Below, one piece after another: positions 38,232-46,545 of a stretch of 64,000 nucleotides of DNA. This DNA comes from Celeribacter indicus (lineage in GTDB: Bacteria > Pseudomonadota > Alphaproteobacteria > Rhodobacterales > Rhodobacteraceae). The stretch spans positions 4,030,001-4,094,000 of the forward strand of contig NZ_CP004393.1 in the NCBI RefSeq assembly GCF_000819565.1. The letters are read 5' to 3'. The stretch's first letter is position 1, and every line of letters starts with the position of its first letter. A program made the position numbers and the translations under genes. Below the pieces are notes generated by a model, which ran no database searches, had not been told where the DNA came from, and worked only from the letters and a program-made list of their open reading frames with translations.

Positions 38232-39146
38232 ATGGCCGAGCCAAAGCCGGTCCGTATCGGAAATTGTGTCGTGGGCGGACCGCTCGGGTCGCATACCGGG
38301 CTCGCGGTGGGAAGCATCTTCTACGACAATCATTCCATCGTCGAAGATGCGTTCAAGGGAAGCTTCAACGCCGAAAAGGCCGCCGGTTTGATCGACCGGG
38401 TCAACGGACTCGCCCGGCGCCACGGCATCCAAATGGCCTTTGACGTGATCGGCTCGGATCCCGATGCCTTCTGCAAATTCATCGACTTCACCGCTGATCG
38501 GACCGATCTGCCGCTGCTGCTCAATGCGACCGAAGCCGAGGTGCGCATCGCGGGGCTCGAGTTCGCGGCAAAAAAGGGCATCCTCAACCGCGCGATCTTT
38601 GCCTCGCTCAACGAGGATACCGAGGACGAGGAGATCGAGGCGCTCGGGCGCCACAAGCCCGCCGCCGTGATGATCCTCGCCAATGACGTTGGCGATCCGA
38701 CGCCCGAAGGATCGATCGAGATGATCCGCTCCCATTTCCGGCCCATGCTCGACGAAATCGGCTGCGACTCCCCGATCGTGGACCTGGGGGTGATGGACGC
38801 GCCCTCGGTCGGGATCGCGATGCGCGGCATCCAAGCGGTGCGTGAGGAATTCGGCTATCCCGCGGGCTGCGCCTTTTCCAACTGCTTCCCGCAGTGGACC
38901 GGGCTCAACTCGCTCGGCAAGGATTACGTCAACCTCTCGCTCGCCACGGCGATGGTCTGCTGCCGCATGGCGGGGGGCGATTTCCTGCATTACGGCATCA
39001 TCGAGAAATCCCGCGCGATGGCCCATGCGCTCGGTTCGGCCGAGGTGTTCCTCGGCTTCGCGGCGATGGAACTGGACGGCCAGCAGCTTCCCGAGGGTCA
39101 CGCGCTGCTGAAGATGTTCAAGCTGGCCGAGGCCAAGGCCGCATGA
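38232..39146 (+). CDS. cmuB: Methylcorrinoid:tetrahydrofolate methyltransferase CmuB
   Basis: This 304-residue protein is of the MtrH family. The diagnostic opening VRIGNCVVGGPLGSHTG and VGSIFYDNHSIVEDAFKG are present. In chloromethane degraders CmuB moves the methyl group from the corrinoid of CmuA to tetrahydrofolate. A GGGAGGAAA ribosome site precedes the ATG. It heads the order cmuB-cmuC-cmuA-fmdB-paaE-hutI-metF, as in Hyphomicrobium/Methylobacterium. Glycine-betaine-type MtgA proteins are related, but the downstream CmuA settles the call. Confidence 0.92.
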   Translation: MAEPKPVRIGNCVVGGPLGSHTGLAVGSIFYDNHSIVEDAFKGSFNAEKAAGLIDRVNGLARRHGIQMAFDVIGSDPDAFCKFIDFTADRTDLPLLLNATEAEVRIAGLEFAAKKGILNRAIFASLNEDTEDEEIEALGRHKPAAVMILANDVGDPTPEGSIEMIRSHFRPMLDEIGCDSPIVDLGVMDAPSVGIAMRGIQAVREEFGYPAGCAFSNCFPQWTGLNSLGKDYVNLSLATAMVCCRMAGGDFLHYGIIEKSRAMAHALGSAEVFLGFAAMELDGQQLPEGHALLKMFKLAEAKAA

Positions 39147-40369
39147 GCGCCGGACCGCATATGCTGGCGCAGACACTGCGCGAGAGGGTGCCGGTCGATA
39201 TCGGCACCAGCTCGCTCACCGCGGTGCGCGCCACCGCCATCCCTGGCCGCCACGTGCCCAACGTCGCGCATCCGGTGTACGAGACGCTGCCGCTCGCCGC
39301 CGGTGAATGTGCCGCGCTTGGCTCGGACTTCCAGCGCGTCGGACCGCTTTGGCCGCGGCCCGGCCGGCAGGAGGAGGAGCTGACCGATGCCTATGGCGTC
39401 GCCTGGCTCGAACACGAGGGCAACAGAGCGCCCTTTCGGCATCCTCTGGAGCAGGCCGAATGGGGTCATCTGGCCCGCCATCCCCGCCCCGCGCTGCCCG
39501 AGCACGTACAGCTTGCCCAGGACACGCCTGCGCTGATGACGGTACTCGATGCGCCCTGCCCCGGCCTGCTCGACACCTGTTTCCTGCTGCGCAACGGCTG
39601 GCAGTTCATGACGGATCTGACCGAGGATTTCCGCGTCGCGAGCGCGCTGCTCGACTGGGCGCTGGACACGATCGAGGCCTCCTATGACGCGGTGCTGGCA
39701 GCGCTGCCGGAAGATCCGGACGTGATCATCTATGGCGACGATCTCGGCTTCGAATCCGGCATGTACCTGTCCGACCTGGATTTCCGCAACTTCATCTTTC
39801 CACGTCTCCAGACCTTGCTGACCCGGCTGCGCCGCAAGTCCGGCGCCTTGCTCTGCTTTCATTCCTGCGGCGCGATCCGGTCGATCTGCGGCGATCTGGC
39901 GGAGCTGGGCGTGGACATGATGAACCTCGATTTCTACGCCAAGAACATGATCTTGGCCGATGTCCGCAAGGCACTGCCCAAAGACATGATCCTTCACGGG
40001 CCGGTCAACCTCGCCGCCATCGGTCGCGCGGTGGAGAACGCCGACGGTGCCGCGCTGGCGATCCTCTCCGAGGAAGTCGCCAATGCCGCGCCCTGCATCG
40101 TAGCGCCCATCGACAGCATCGGCAGCTACGAGGACGCCCGGCACAACTTTCGCGGCGCAGCCTTTGTCCGGGCGCTTTCGACCGAAGATCTCAGGGCTCT
40201 GCGCAGATACGGGCCGATCAAGCATGTGATCGACAGGGCGGCGGCCGAGGCGTCGGGCTGTCAGATGCCCGAACTGGGACTCCAAGAAATCCGGATCGGG
40301 ACGATGCCGCGGCACGCCGCCGCTCCCGATATGCGGGGCCGGTCCGGCGACCGCCCGCGCATTGTCTGA
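39143..40369 (+). CDS. cmuC: CmuC, UroD-family putative methyltransferase
   Basis: This 408-residue protein belongs to the uroporphyrinogen decarboxylase/MtaA methyltransferase family. It is recognised by its place between cmuB and cmuA and by LCFHSCGAIRSICGDLAELG, with the His-x-Cys of the family zinc site. CmuC is required for growth on chloromethane in Methylobacterium, but its exact step is unclear. The start overlaps the cmuB stop by four bases (ATGA), which supports it against longer in-frame readings. Confidence 0.9.
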   Translation: MSAGPHMLAQTLRERVPVDIGTSSLTAVRATAIPGRHVPNVAHPVYETLPLAAGECAALGSDFQRVGPLWPRPGRQEEELTDAYGVAWLEHEGNRAPFRHPLEQAEWGHLARHPRPALPEHVQLAQDTPALMTVLDAPCPGLLDTCFLLRNGWQFMTDLTEDFRVASALLDWALDTIEASYDAVLAALPEDPDVIIYGDDLGFESGMYLSDLDFRNFIFPRLQTLLTRLRRKSGALLCFHSCGAIRSICGDLAELGVDMMNLDFYAKNMILADVRKALPKDMILHGPVNLAAIGRAVENADGAALAILSEEVANAAPCIVAPIDSIGSYEDARHNFRGAAFVRALSTEDLRALRRYGPIKHVIDRAAAEASGCQMPELGLQEIRIGTMPRHAAAPDMRGRSGDRPRIV

Positions 40370-40393
40370 AGCCTGAACCAGGGAGGAAATGGA

Positions 40394-42244
40394 ATGGCAC
40401 AGCAAATGACCAGCCGCGAAAGGGTTTTCGCGGCCGTCACGATGACCGAATTGCCCGACCAGGTGCCCGTCGTGCCGCTGCTCATGACCCGCGGCATCCG
40501 CGAGGGCGGCGTGCGCGTGGACGAGGTTCTGCTCGACGGCGAGGCACAGGCCCATGCCAAGAAGAAGTCGCTCGACAAGTTCGGCGGCGATGTGATCATC
40601 GCGGGCACCGATCTGTTCACCCCGGTCGAATGCGTTCCGGGCTGCGAACTGGACTATCTGCCCTATGCCCAGCCCTCGCTGGTCACCCATCCGACGCCGA
40701 CGAAGGAGGCATTCTACCGCTTCAAGGAGAAATACGAGAAGGAGGGCTTCCAGCCGTCGAAGCGCGTTCGCGCCATCCAGGACGAGATCCGCACCTATGT
40801 GAAAATGGGGCTGAAGGATACCCATGCTATCCCCACGCCGGTCGGCGGCCCGATCACCACGGCGCAGCTCATGACCGGGTCATCGGAATTCCTGCAATTG
40901 CTCTCGGACGATCCGGACTATGCGCATGAGGTGACCAAACTGGCGCTCGATATCGTCAAGAACGTCTGCCGCATGATGTTCGAGGCGGGGGCGGACGTGT
41001 GCAACATCCTCGATCCGTTCAACTCGTCCGACATCCTGCCGCCGGAGGTCTATCGCGAGCACGGGCTTCCCTATCAGAAGGAACTGTTCCGCTACATCAA
41101 CGAGGATCTGAAGGGCATCGGCTTTACCCACACCTGCACCTTCACCCAGCCAATCTGGCGCGACATCGCCGGCAACGGGTGCCTCAACTTCAACGGCGAC
41201 ATGTATCCCGGCATGGACAAGTGCAAGCAGGCCATCGGGGGGCAGATTTCGCTGATGGGCACGCTCTCCCCCTATTCCACGCTGATGCACGGCTCCACCG
41301 ACGCCGTGCGCAACGAGGTCAAGAAGCTGGCAGCCGAAGTCGGCTACAACGGTGGCTTCATCTGCATGCCGGGCTGTGACATCGACTGGAACATTCCCGA
41401 AGAGAACATGCACGCGATGATCCAGCAATGCGCCGAGATCAAGTATCCGATGGATGTCGCCGCGCTCGGAGATCTCTCGGAAGTCTATCTTCCCGGCCAT
41501 CCCAAACATCCGGGCAAGCGGTCCTCCTCGGCCGAGGAAGACCAGAGCGTCACCAAGTTGAAGTCCCGCAGCGAAGATCTCTCACCCGTCGAGGAGGTCA
41601 ATCAGAAGCTGGTCGAGGCGATCATGGAATACGACGGCGAAAAGGCCATCGAATGGACGAAGAAGGGGCTCGAGCGGGGCATGACCGCACAGGACATCGT
41701 CTTTGACGGCCTGTCGCTCGGTATGAAGATCGTCGGCGACATGTACGAGCGCAACGAGCGCTTCGTGACGGACATGCTCAAGGCCGCCAAGACGATGGAC
41801 AAGGCGATGCCGGTGCTGACCCCGCTGCTCGAAGCCGCCGGCGACGGCGACGGCCCGACCGGAACCGTGGTGGTCGGCCTGGTGCGCGGCAATACCCAGG
41901 ACATCGGCAAGAATCTGGTGTGCCTGATGCTCAAGGCGAACGGCTTCAACGTCATCGACCTTGGCAAGAACGTGAAACCCGAGCAGTTCGTCGAGACCGC
42001 CGAGAAGGAGAATGCCATCGCCATCGGCATGTCGGTGATGACCAACTCCTCGTCTGTCTACGTCGAGAAGACTAAGCAGCTTCTCGAAGAGCAGGGCAAG
42101 GGCGACAAGTACCTGCTGATGTTCGGCGGTGCTGCCGCGAATGTCGGCCTGGGACGTCAGATCGGCGTCGAGTATGGCATCGACGCCAATGCCGCGGTGA
42201 GCCTTGTGAAGGACCATGTCGCGAAGCGGGCGACGGCCGCCTGA
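40394..42244 (+). CDS. cmuA: Chloromethane:corrinoid methyltransferase CmuA
   Basis: This 616-residue fusion is the key enzyme of chloromethane use. Residues 1 to about 380 form a UroD/MtaA-type methyltransferase with a probable zinc site (His246 and Cys248 in THTCTF, Cys at 324/328). Residues about 395-616 are a methionine-synthase-like helical cap plus B12-binding domain. The expected cobalt-ligand motif DxHxxG reads NTQDIG (500-505), so the His is Gln502. SVMTNSS and FGGAAANVG match the later corrinoid motifs. This two-domain fusion is diagnostic of CmuA. GGGAGGAAA lies upstream. Confidence 0.95.
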   Translation: MAQQMTSRERVFAAVTMTELPDQVPVVPLLMTRGIREGGVRVDEVLLDGEAQAHAKKKSLDKFGGDVIIAGTDLFTPVECVPGCELDYLPYAQPSLVTHPTPTKEAFYRFKEKYEKEGFQPSKRVRAIQDEIRTYVKMGLKDTHAIPTPVGGPITTAQLMTGSSEFLQLLSDDPDYAHEVTKLALDIVKNVCRMMFEAGADVCNILDPFNSSDILPPEVYREHGLPYQKELFRYINEDLKGIGFTHTCTFTQPIWRDIAGNGCLNFNGDMYPGMDKCKQAIGGQISLMGTLSPYSTLMHGSTDAVRNEVKKLAAEVGYNGGFICMPGCDIDWNIPEENMHAMIQQCAEIKYPMDVAALGDLSEVYLPGHPKHPGKRSSSAEEDQSVTKLKSRSEDLSPVEEVNQKLVEAIMEYDGEKAIEWTKKGLERGMTAQDIVFDGLSLGMKIVGDMYERNERFVTDMLKAAKTMDKAMPVLTPLLEAAGDGDGPTGTVVVGLVRGNTQDIGKNLVCLMLKANGFNVIDLGKNVKPEQFVETAEKENAIAIGMSVMTNSSSVYVEKTKQLLEEQGKGDKYLLMFGGAAANVGLGRQIGVEYGIDANAAVSLVKDHVAKRATAA

Positions 42245-42309
42245 GCCTCGAGCAAGGGGGCTCCCGCATCCGGGGCAGGAGAGGGAACCTCATCCCGAAA
42301 GGAGAAGCG

Positions 42310-42624
42310 ATGCCGATCTACACCTTCCGATGCGAGGATTGCGACGCGGAGCGCGAGGTCATGGCGGAGTTCGCCGAGGCCGAGGCGCTGGAGCTTCTGT
42401 GCTTCGCCTGCGGTGGCACGATGCGGCGGGCGCCGGTGATGACGCTCAATGTCATCGGCCCCGCGATCCGCGCGAAGAATGCCGAAAGGGCCTCCGAAGA
42501 GAGGGCTTACTTCGCCAAGGCCTGCGGCCACACCCATGCCTGCCGCTGCGGGGTGAAACTGACCCGGCAGAACCCGTTCAGGCAGGAAATCCGCGCCGCG
42601 CACGGGTTTACCGACGAGAACTGA
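42310..42624 (+). CDS. fmdB: FmdB-type zinc-ribbon protein
   Basis: This 104-residue protein has an N-terminal CxxC...CxxC zinc ribbon (CEDC at 8-11, CFAC at 31-34) with the FmdB opening MPIYTFRCEDC, and a C-terminal Cys/His cluster CGHTHACRCG. FmdB proteins are regulatory or accessory; the role in chloromethane use is not known. It occupies the fmdB position of the canonical cmu cluster, with AAAGGAGAAG upstream. Confidence 0.9.
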   Translation: MPIYTFRCEDCDAEREVMAEFAEAEALELLCFACGGTMRRAPVMTLNVIGPAIRAKNAERASEERAYFAKACGHTHACRCGVKLTRQNPFRQEIRAAHGFTDEN

Positions 42625-42705
42625 CCGGCACCGCGCAAGACACGACCGACTGCAAGATGATCTGGGAACACCGCCTGTACGCGCGTTTCCCGGCAAGGAG
42701 GATTT

Positions 42706-43797
42706 ATGGCCACCTATCCGCTCAAGGTTTGCGAAAAACGCATGGAGTGCAACGACACGGCAAGCCTGTGGCTGGATGTGCCACAGGATCTGGCCGGCGC
42801 CTTTACCTACCGGCCGGGGCAATTCCTGACCGTGGAAAACGACGACGGCGGCGATCTGATCTCGCGGCAATATTCGTTGTCGTCCTCGCCCGGCGCCCAT
42901 CCCAGACTGCGTATCACCGTAAAAAAGATCGAGGGCGGGCGTATGTCCACCTGGCTCGTGGATCAGGCCGGAGAGGGCGACTATCTCGAGGTCCAGACCC
43001 CGCGCGGCCGCTTCTTCAAGGATCTGGACGCGCCGCATCACGTCCTGATGCTCGCCGCCGGGTCGGGCATCGCGCCAATCCTGTCGATCGGTCGCTGGCT
43101 GCTGGAATCAAACCAGGGCCACACCGTCACCTTCGTTTACGGCAACCGGACCCCCGACACGGTGATCCTGGCCGACGAGATGGCCGAGATCGCCGAACGC
43201 CATGCCGGAATCTGCCGGATCGAACACGTGATGAGCCGCGCGGGAGAGGACTGGACCGGCGCCCATGGTCGCATCGACCGCGCCTATATCGAGGCGCATT
43301 TTGCCAGCTGGCAGGCCGCATCCGAGCTGCCGATGGTGGCCTATATGTGCGGCCCCGAAGGCTTCATGGATTCCGCCGAGGGCGCGCTGATGAGCGCCGG
43401 GCTCTCCGCCTCCGCAATCCACCGCGAAAGCTTCGACATGGTGCTGGAGGACGATGAAACCGAACCGGGCCTCGAAGTGGTCGCCGAAGACGATCCCGGC
43501 GAAGATGGTCCGCCCGCCACGATCGTCGCCGTCGTCGGAGGCGAGGAATACGAAGCCGACTGGCAGGAGGGCGAGAACATCCTCGCCGCCCTGCTGCGCA
43601 TGGATGCGGACGTCCCCTTCTCCTGCCAGGAAGGCACCTGTTCCTCCTGCATCTCCAAGCTGACCGCCGGGCGGATCGAAGTGCGTCCCGGTGTGCTGCA
43701 AACGCTGCGAGAGGACGACCTTGCCGAAGGGCTGACCCTCGCCTGCCTGTCGCGCCCACTCACCCGCACCATCCGCATTGATTTCGACGAGATCTGA
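42706..43797 (+). CDS. paaE: PaaE-like ferredoxin-NAD(P)H reductase fused to 2Fe-2S ferredoxin
   Basis: This 363-residue protein has an N-terminal FAD/NAD reductase (FAD motif RQYSLSSSPG, NAD region AAGSGIAPILSIGRW) and a C-terminal plant-type ferredoxin with CQEGTCSSC and a distant fourth Cys. It can pass electrons from NAD(P)H to a partner; in the cmu cluster a role in reducing the cobalt of CmuA to Co(I) is an attractive inference. AAGGAGG precedes the ATG and hutI starts 3 bases after its stop. Confidence 0.9.
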   Translation: MATYPLKVCEKRMECNDTASLWLDVPQDLAGAFTYRPGQFLTVENDDGGDLISRQYSLSSSPGAHPRLRITVKKIEGGRMSTWLVDQAGEGDYLEVQTPRGRFFKDLDAPHHVLMLAAGSGIAPILSIGRWLLESNQGHTVTFVYGNRTPDTVILADEMAEIAERHAGICRIEHVMSRAGEDWTGAHGRIDRAYIEAHFASWQAASELPMVAYMCGPEGFMDSAEGALMSAGLSASAIHRESFDMVLEDDETEPGLEVVAEDDPGEDGPPATIVAVVGGEEYEADWQEGENILAALLRMDADVPFSCQEGTCSSCISKLTAGRIEVRPGVLQTLREDDLAEGLTLACLSRPLTRTIRIDFDEI

Positions 43798-43800
43798 GCC

Positions 43801-45015
43801 ATGCACAATTCCCTTCTGCTGACCAACCTGCACTTGCTCACGCTCGAGGGCGAAACGCCCGCGACAGACCCGCTTCCCGATGCGGTGGTCGCCATCGAGG
43901 ACGGGCAGTTCACCTATGCCGGTCCGAAGGCCGGGTTTCGGGGCGACCTGTCGGCGGCGCGCGACATGGGCGGTGCGCTGGCCCTACCGGGGCTGGTGGC
44001 CTGCCACGCGCCGCTGCTCTGGCTTGGCGAGGCCGCGCCCCCTGCCTCGCTCGACGCCACGGAATACCGTGCGCTCGCCCGTCGGGTGGCCGAAGCGACC
44101 ACCCGTGCCGATGAGAACGCGCTGCTCTCGGCGCTCGACGAACGGATCGCCCGGCTGCGTCGCTCCGGCGTAACGGCCTGCGAACTGAAATGCGGCTTTG
44201 GCGCGACCGCAACGGACGAACTTCGGCTGACCGCGCTCCTGCGCCGGGCCGCAGGAGATCTGCCCGTGCAAAGCCGCATCACGCTTTTCATCGGACACCA
44301 GTTTCCCGAGGACAGCGATCCGGATGAAGTCCTTGCCGGGATCGAAACCACAATCGTGCCGGAAACCTACGCCCTCGGCTGTGCCGACGCCGTGGAGGTG
44401 TTCTGCGACGAGGACGCGGCGCTCGATCTCGACCAATGCTCGACCATCCTCGAACTCTACTACAAAAAGAAGACGCCAAGCCGGGTCTCCTGCGACCGGT
44501 TCGAGGATGCCGCGGGCGCGACGCTGCCCGCCTCCTTCTATTCCCGTGCCGCCACCTTCCTGAACCACACCGACGAGACGGGGCTCGACGGCCTCGCACG
44601 CGTCGGAACGGTGGCTGTTCTGATCCCCGAAGCAATGGAGCGCGATACCGGAGCGCCGGCACCGCGGCTGGACGTGCTACGCGCCTCCGGCGCACGCATC
44701 GCGTTGTCGGTCCACGCCGGCCCGGACGGCGGCGACTTCGACATACTGGCAGCGATGCGCGCCGGGTACCGGCGGCTCGGCCTCACGCCCGCGGAATGCC
44801 TTCTCGGTGTGACGCGGCACGCGGCCAGGGCGCTGGGGCTCGACGACAGTGCTGGTGTGATCGCGCCAGGCCGCCCAGCCGATCTCGCCCTCTTCGGAGC
44901 ACAGACTCCTTCCGACCTCGTTACCGGCGACGCCGACTGTCTCGCGGTCATCCGCAATGGTGCGCTGGAGGTCTTCGACCAAACCCTTAGCCAAGGATTG
45001 ACCGCCAATGCCTGA
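43801..45015 (+). CDS. hutI: HutI-like amidohydrolase homologue with lost metal ligands
   Basis: This 404-residue protein resembles imidazolonepropionase and sits at the hutI place of the cmu cluster. The zinc-binding HxH that normally follows the first strand reads PGLVACHAPLL, so the second His is Pro, and the later His and Asp regions (VSCDRFEDA, ALSVHAGPDG) do not keep the usual ligands. It is therefore unlikely to act as an imidazolonepropionase. Its function in chloromethane metabolism is unknown. It overlaps metF by eight bases. Confidence 0.85.
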   Translation: MHNSLLLTNLHLLTLEGETPATDPLPDAVVAIEDGQFTYAGPKAGFRGDLSAARDMGGALALPGLVACHAPLLWLGEAAPPASLDATEYRALARRVAEATTRADENALLSALDERIARLRRSGVTACELKCGFGATATDELRLTALLRRAAGDLPVQSRITLFIGHQFPEDSDPDEVLAGIETTIVPETYALGCADAVEVFCDEDAALDLDQCSTILELYYKKKTPSRVSCDRFEDAAGATLPASFYSRAATFLNHTDETGLDGLARVGTVAVLIPEAMERDTGAPAPRLDVLRASGARIALSVHAGPDGGDFDILAAMRAGYRRLGLTPAECLLGVTRHAARALGLDDSAGVIAPGRPADLALFGAQTPSDLVTGDADCLAVIRNGALEVFDQTLSQGLTANA

Positions 45016-45865
45016 AGCAAGCCTGTCCGTGCTCCCCGCCCGCCTGATCGACGGCGACATCTCCCTCGAACTGCCGCCGGACGCAGTCGACAAGTTCAGG
45101 CCGGACGCGAAGGTGCTGTCGCCGGGAGCCAAGGTCTTTCTGCCGCATCTGGAAGGCAAACCCCCGGAGCAGCAGGTCGCGGCGGCGAAGGCGTTGATCG
45201 ATATGGGCTACACACCCGTCGTGCATCTGGGCGCGCGCCATTTCGCCACCGAGGCCGATTTCGTTCGGCATCTGGAGGCGCACAGCGCCAACGGCGTGAC
45301 CCATGCACTGTTTCTCGGCGGCAATCCCGCGCGGTATTCCGGCCCCTTCGGGCAGGCGCTCGACCTGCTGCACCATCCGTCTCTGCACGACAGCGGCATA
45401 CGCAGGGCCTTCCTCGGCGGCTATCCCGAGGGACATCCCGACATTTCCGAAGACAGGCTCGACGCGGCGCTCTCAGCGAAGATCGACCGTTGTCACGACA
45501 TCGGGCTTGCCCCTGAGGTCGTCACGCAATTCGCCTTTGACGGCGAGGTTCTGGCAGGTTTCGCATGGAGGATGCAGGCGCGGCATCCCGATGTGCCCGT
45601 CCGTCTCGGCCTCGCCGGCGTGACCTCGCTTCCCAAGCTGATCCGCTACGCGATCATGTGCGGCGTCGGACCGTCGCTTTCGGTGCTGAAGAAATCGTCC
45701 GGCAAACTCCTCGGCGTGCTCGCCGACAAGGACCCGTCGGATGTGGCCAACGTCATCGAGCAGCGGATCACGGATCACGACGGGCGCGTCGAGTTGCATT
45801 TCTTTCCCTTTGGGGGATGGCAGAAGACGCTCGACTGGCTTCAGCGCTATCGGGAGACGCCATGA
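45008..45865 (+). CDS. metF: Methylenetetrahydrofolate reductase-like MetF of the cmu cluster
   Basis: This 285-residue protein is a MetF-type TIM barrel; in chloromethane degraders it works in the oxidative direction, turning methyl-H4F from CmuB into methylene-H4F. Family features include PVVHLGARH, THALFLGGNPARYSG and the LGVLADKDPSD region. It is divergent from housekeeping MetF, as in other cmu clusters. Its product feeds GlyA and FolD encoded 15-18 kb upstream. The start lies inside hutI; the stop overlaps the next ORF. Confidence 0.9.
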   Translation: MPEASLSVLPARLIDGDISLELPPDAVDKFRPDAKVLSPGAKVFLPHLEGKPPEQQVAAAKALIDMGYTPVVHLGARHFATEADFVRHLEAHSANGVTHALFLGGNPARYSGPFGQALDLLHHPSLHDSGIRRAFLGGYPEGHPDISEDRLDAALSAKIDRCHDIGLAPEVVTQFAFDGEVLAGFAWRMQARHPDVPVRLGLAGVTSLPKLIRYAIMCGVGPSLSVLKKSSGKLLGVLADKDPSDVANVIEQRITDHDGRVELHFFPFGGWQKTLDWLQRYRETP

Positions 45866-46191
45866 CCTGCGCGCATGGAGGACCTGCGGCACCGGCGATG
45901 CCCGTGGGCCGCTTCCTGAAGCGGGACGAAATTCGGCAGCTCAAGCGCAAGTGCCGGGAGCGGAATGCCGATGCGGCACTCGTACTGCTTGAACACAGCA
46001 TTCGGTGCGGTCACCGACGCCTGGCCCTGCGGCGCCTTTTCGTCGCGCTGGAGCTTGGTGCGATCTGCACGTCGAGGCATATGCGATATTGCCACTTCGT
46101 TGCCAGAGCCTACAGCCCGGTGGAACTAGATGAAATCCGCCGGGGCGCGCTGAGCGACACCGCCGACAGGAGCCAAACCCGGCCCCCGTAA
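45862..46191 (+). CDS. Small basic protein translationally coupled to metF
   Basis: I do not recognise this 109-residue protein. Its ATG overlaps the metF stop (ATGA), so it belongs to the cmu operon. It is rich in Arg and has several Cys/His (MTCAHGG, SIRCGH, GAICTSRH, MRYCHF). The canonical cmu clusters known to me end at metF, so it may be a local addition. A nucleic-acid- or metal-binding accessory role would fit its composition, but this is a guess. Confidence 0.6.
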   Translation: MTCAHGGPAAPAMPVGRFLKRDEIRQLKRKCRERNADAALVLLEHSIRCGHRRLALRRLFVALELGAICTSRHMRYCHFVARAYSPVELDEIRRGALSDTADRSQTRPP

Positions 46192-46545
46192 ATTCCGCCC
46201 GCCGGACTTGAGATGCTCAAAACCAAAACTCTCCCTTGCACTCCGGACCGCCCCTTACAAGGTCTCGCATCGGCCAAGGCTGTTCCGGGTACGCGCGTTT
46301 TACCTGCCCTCGTGCAAGACCGCCAATAACGTCTTGTGCAGAAGGAGTCGGCAACCCGAGATAATCTAGGATCCTGCATAGCCCCGTTGCCGCCCATAAT
46401 AACGAGCCTTCTCGCTATCCCTGCAGCCTAGTACCGGAATATCTGATATTCCCACTGGGACAAGTGTTAAGAGGCACTTCAAGTCGGGCGGATAACAAAA
46501 CGGCCGGGATGCAGCGGCCATTGCGGTGTCGACCAGGTAATGCGC
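46192..46545. other. Gene-free stretch downstream of the cmu operon with a 17-base palindrome
   Basis: No gene is supported. GGAATAT-CTG-ATATTCC (46436-46452) is a perfect inverted repeat with a 3-base centre, but has no T-run. The region separates the rightward cmu operon from the leftward MFS gene. Confidence 0.5.
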
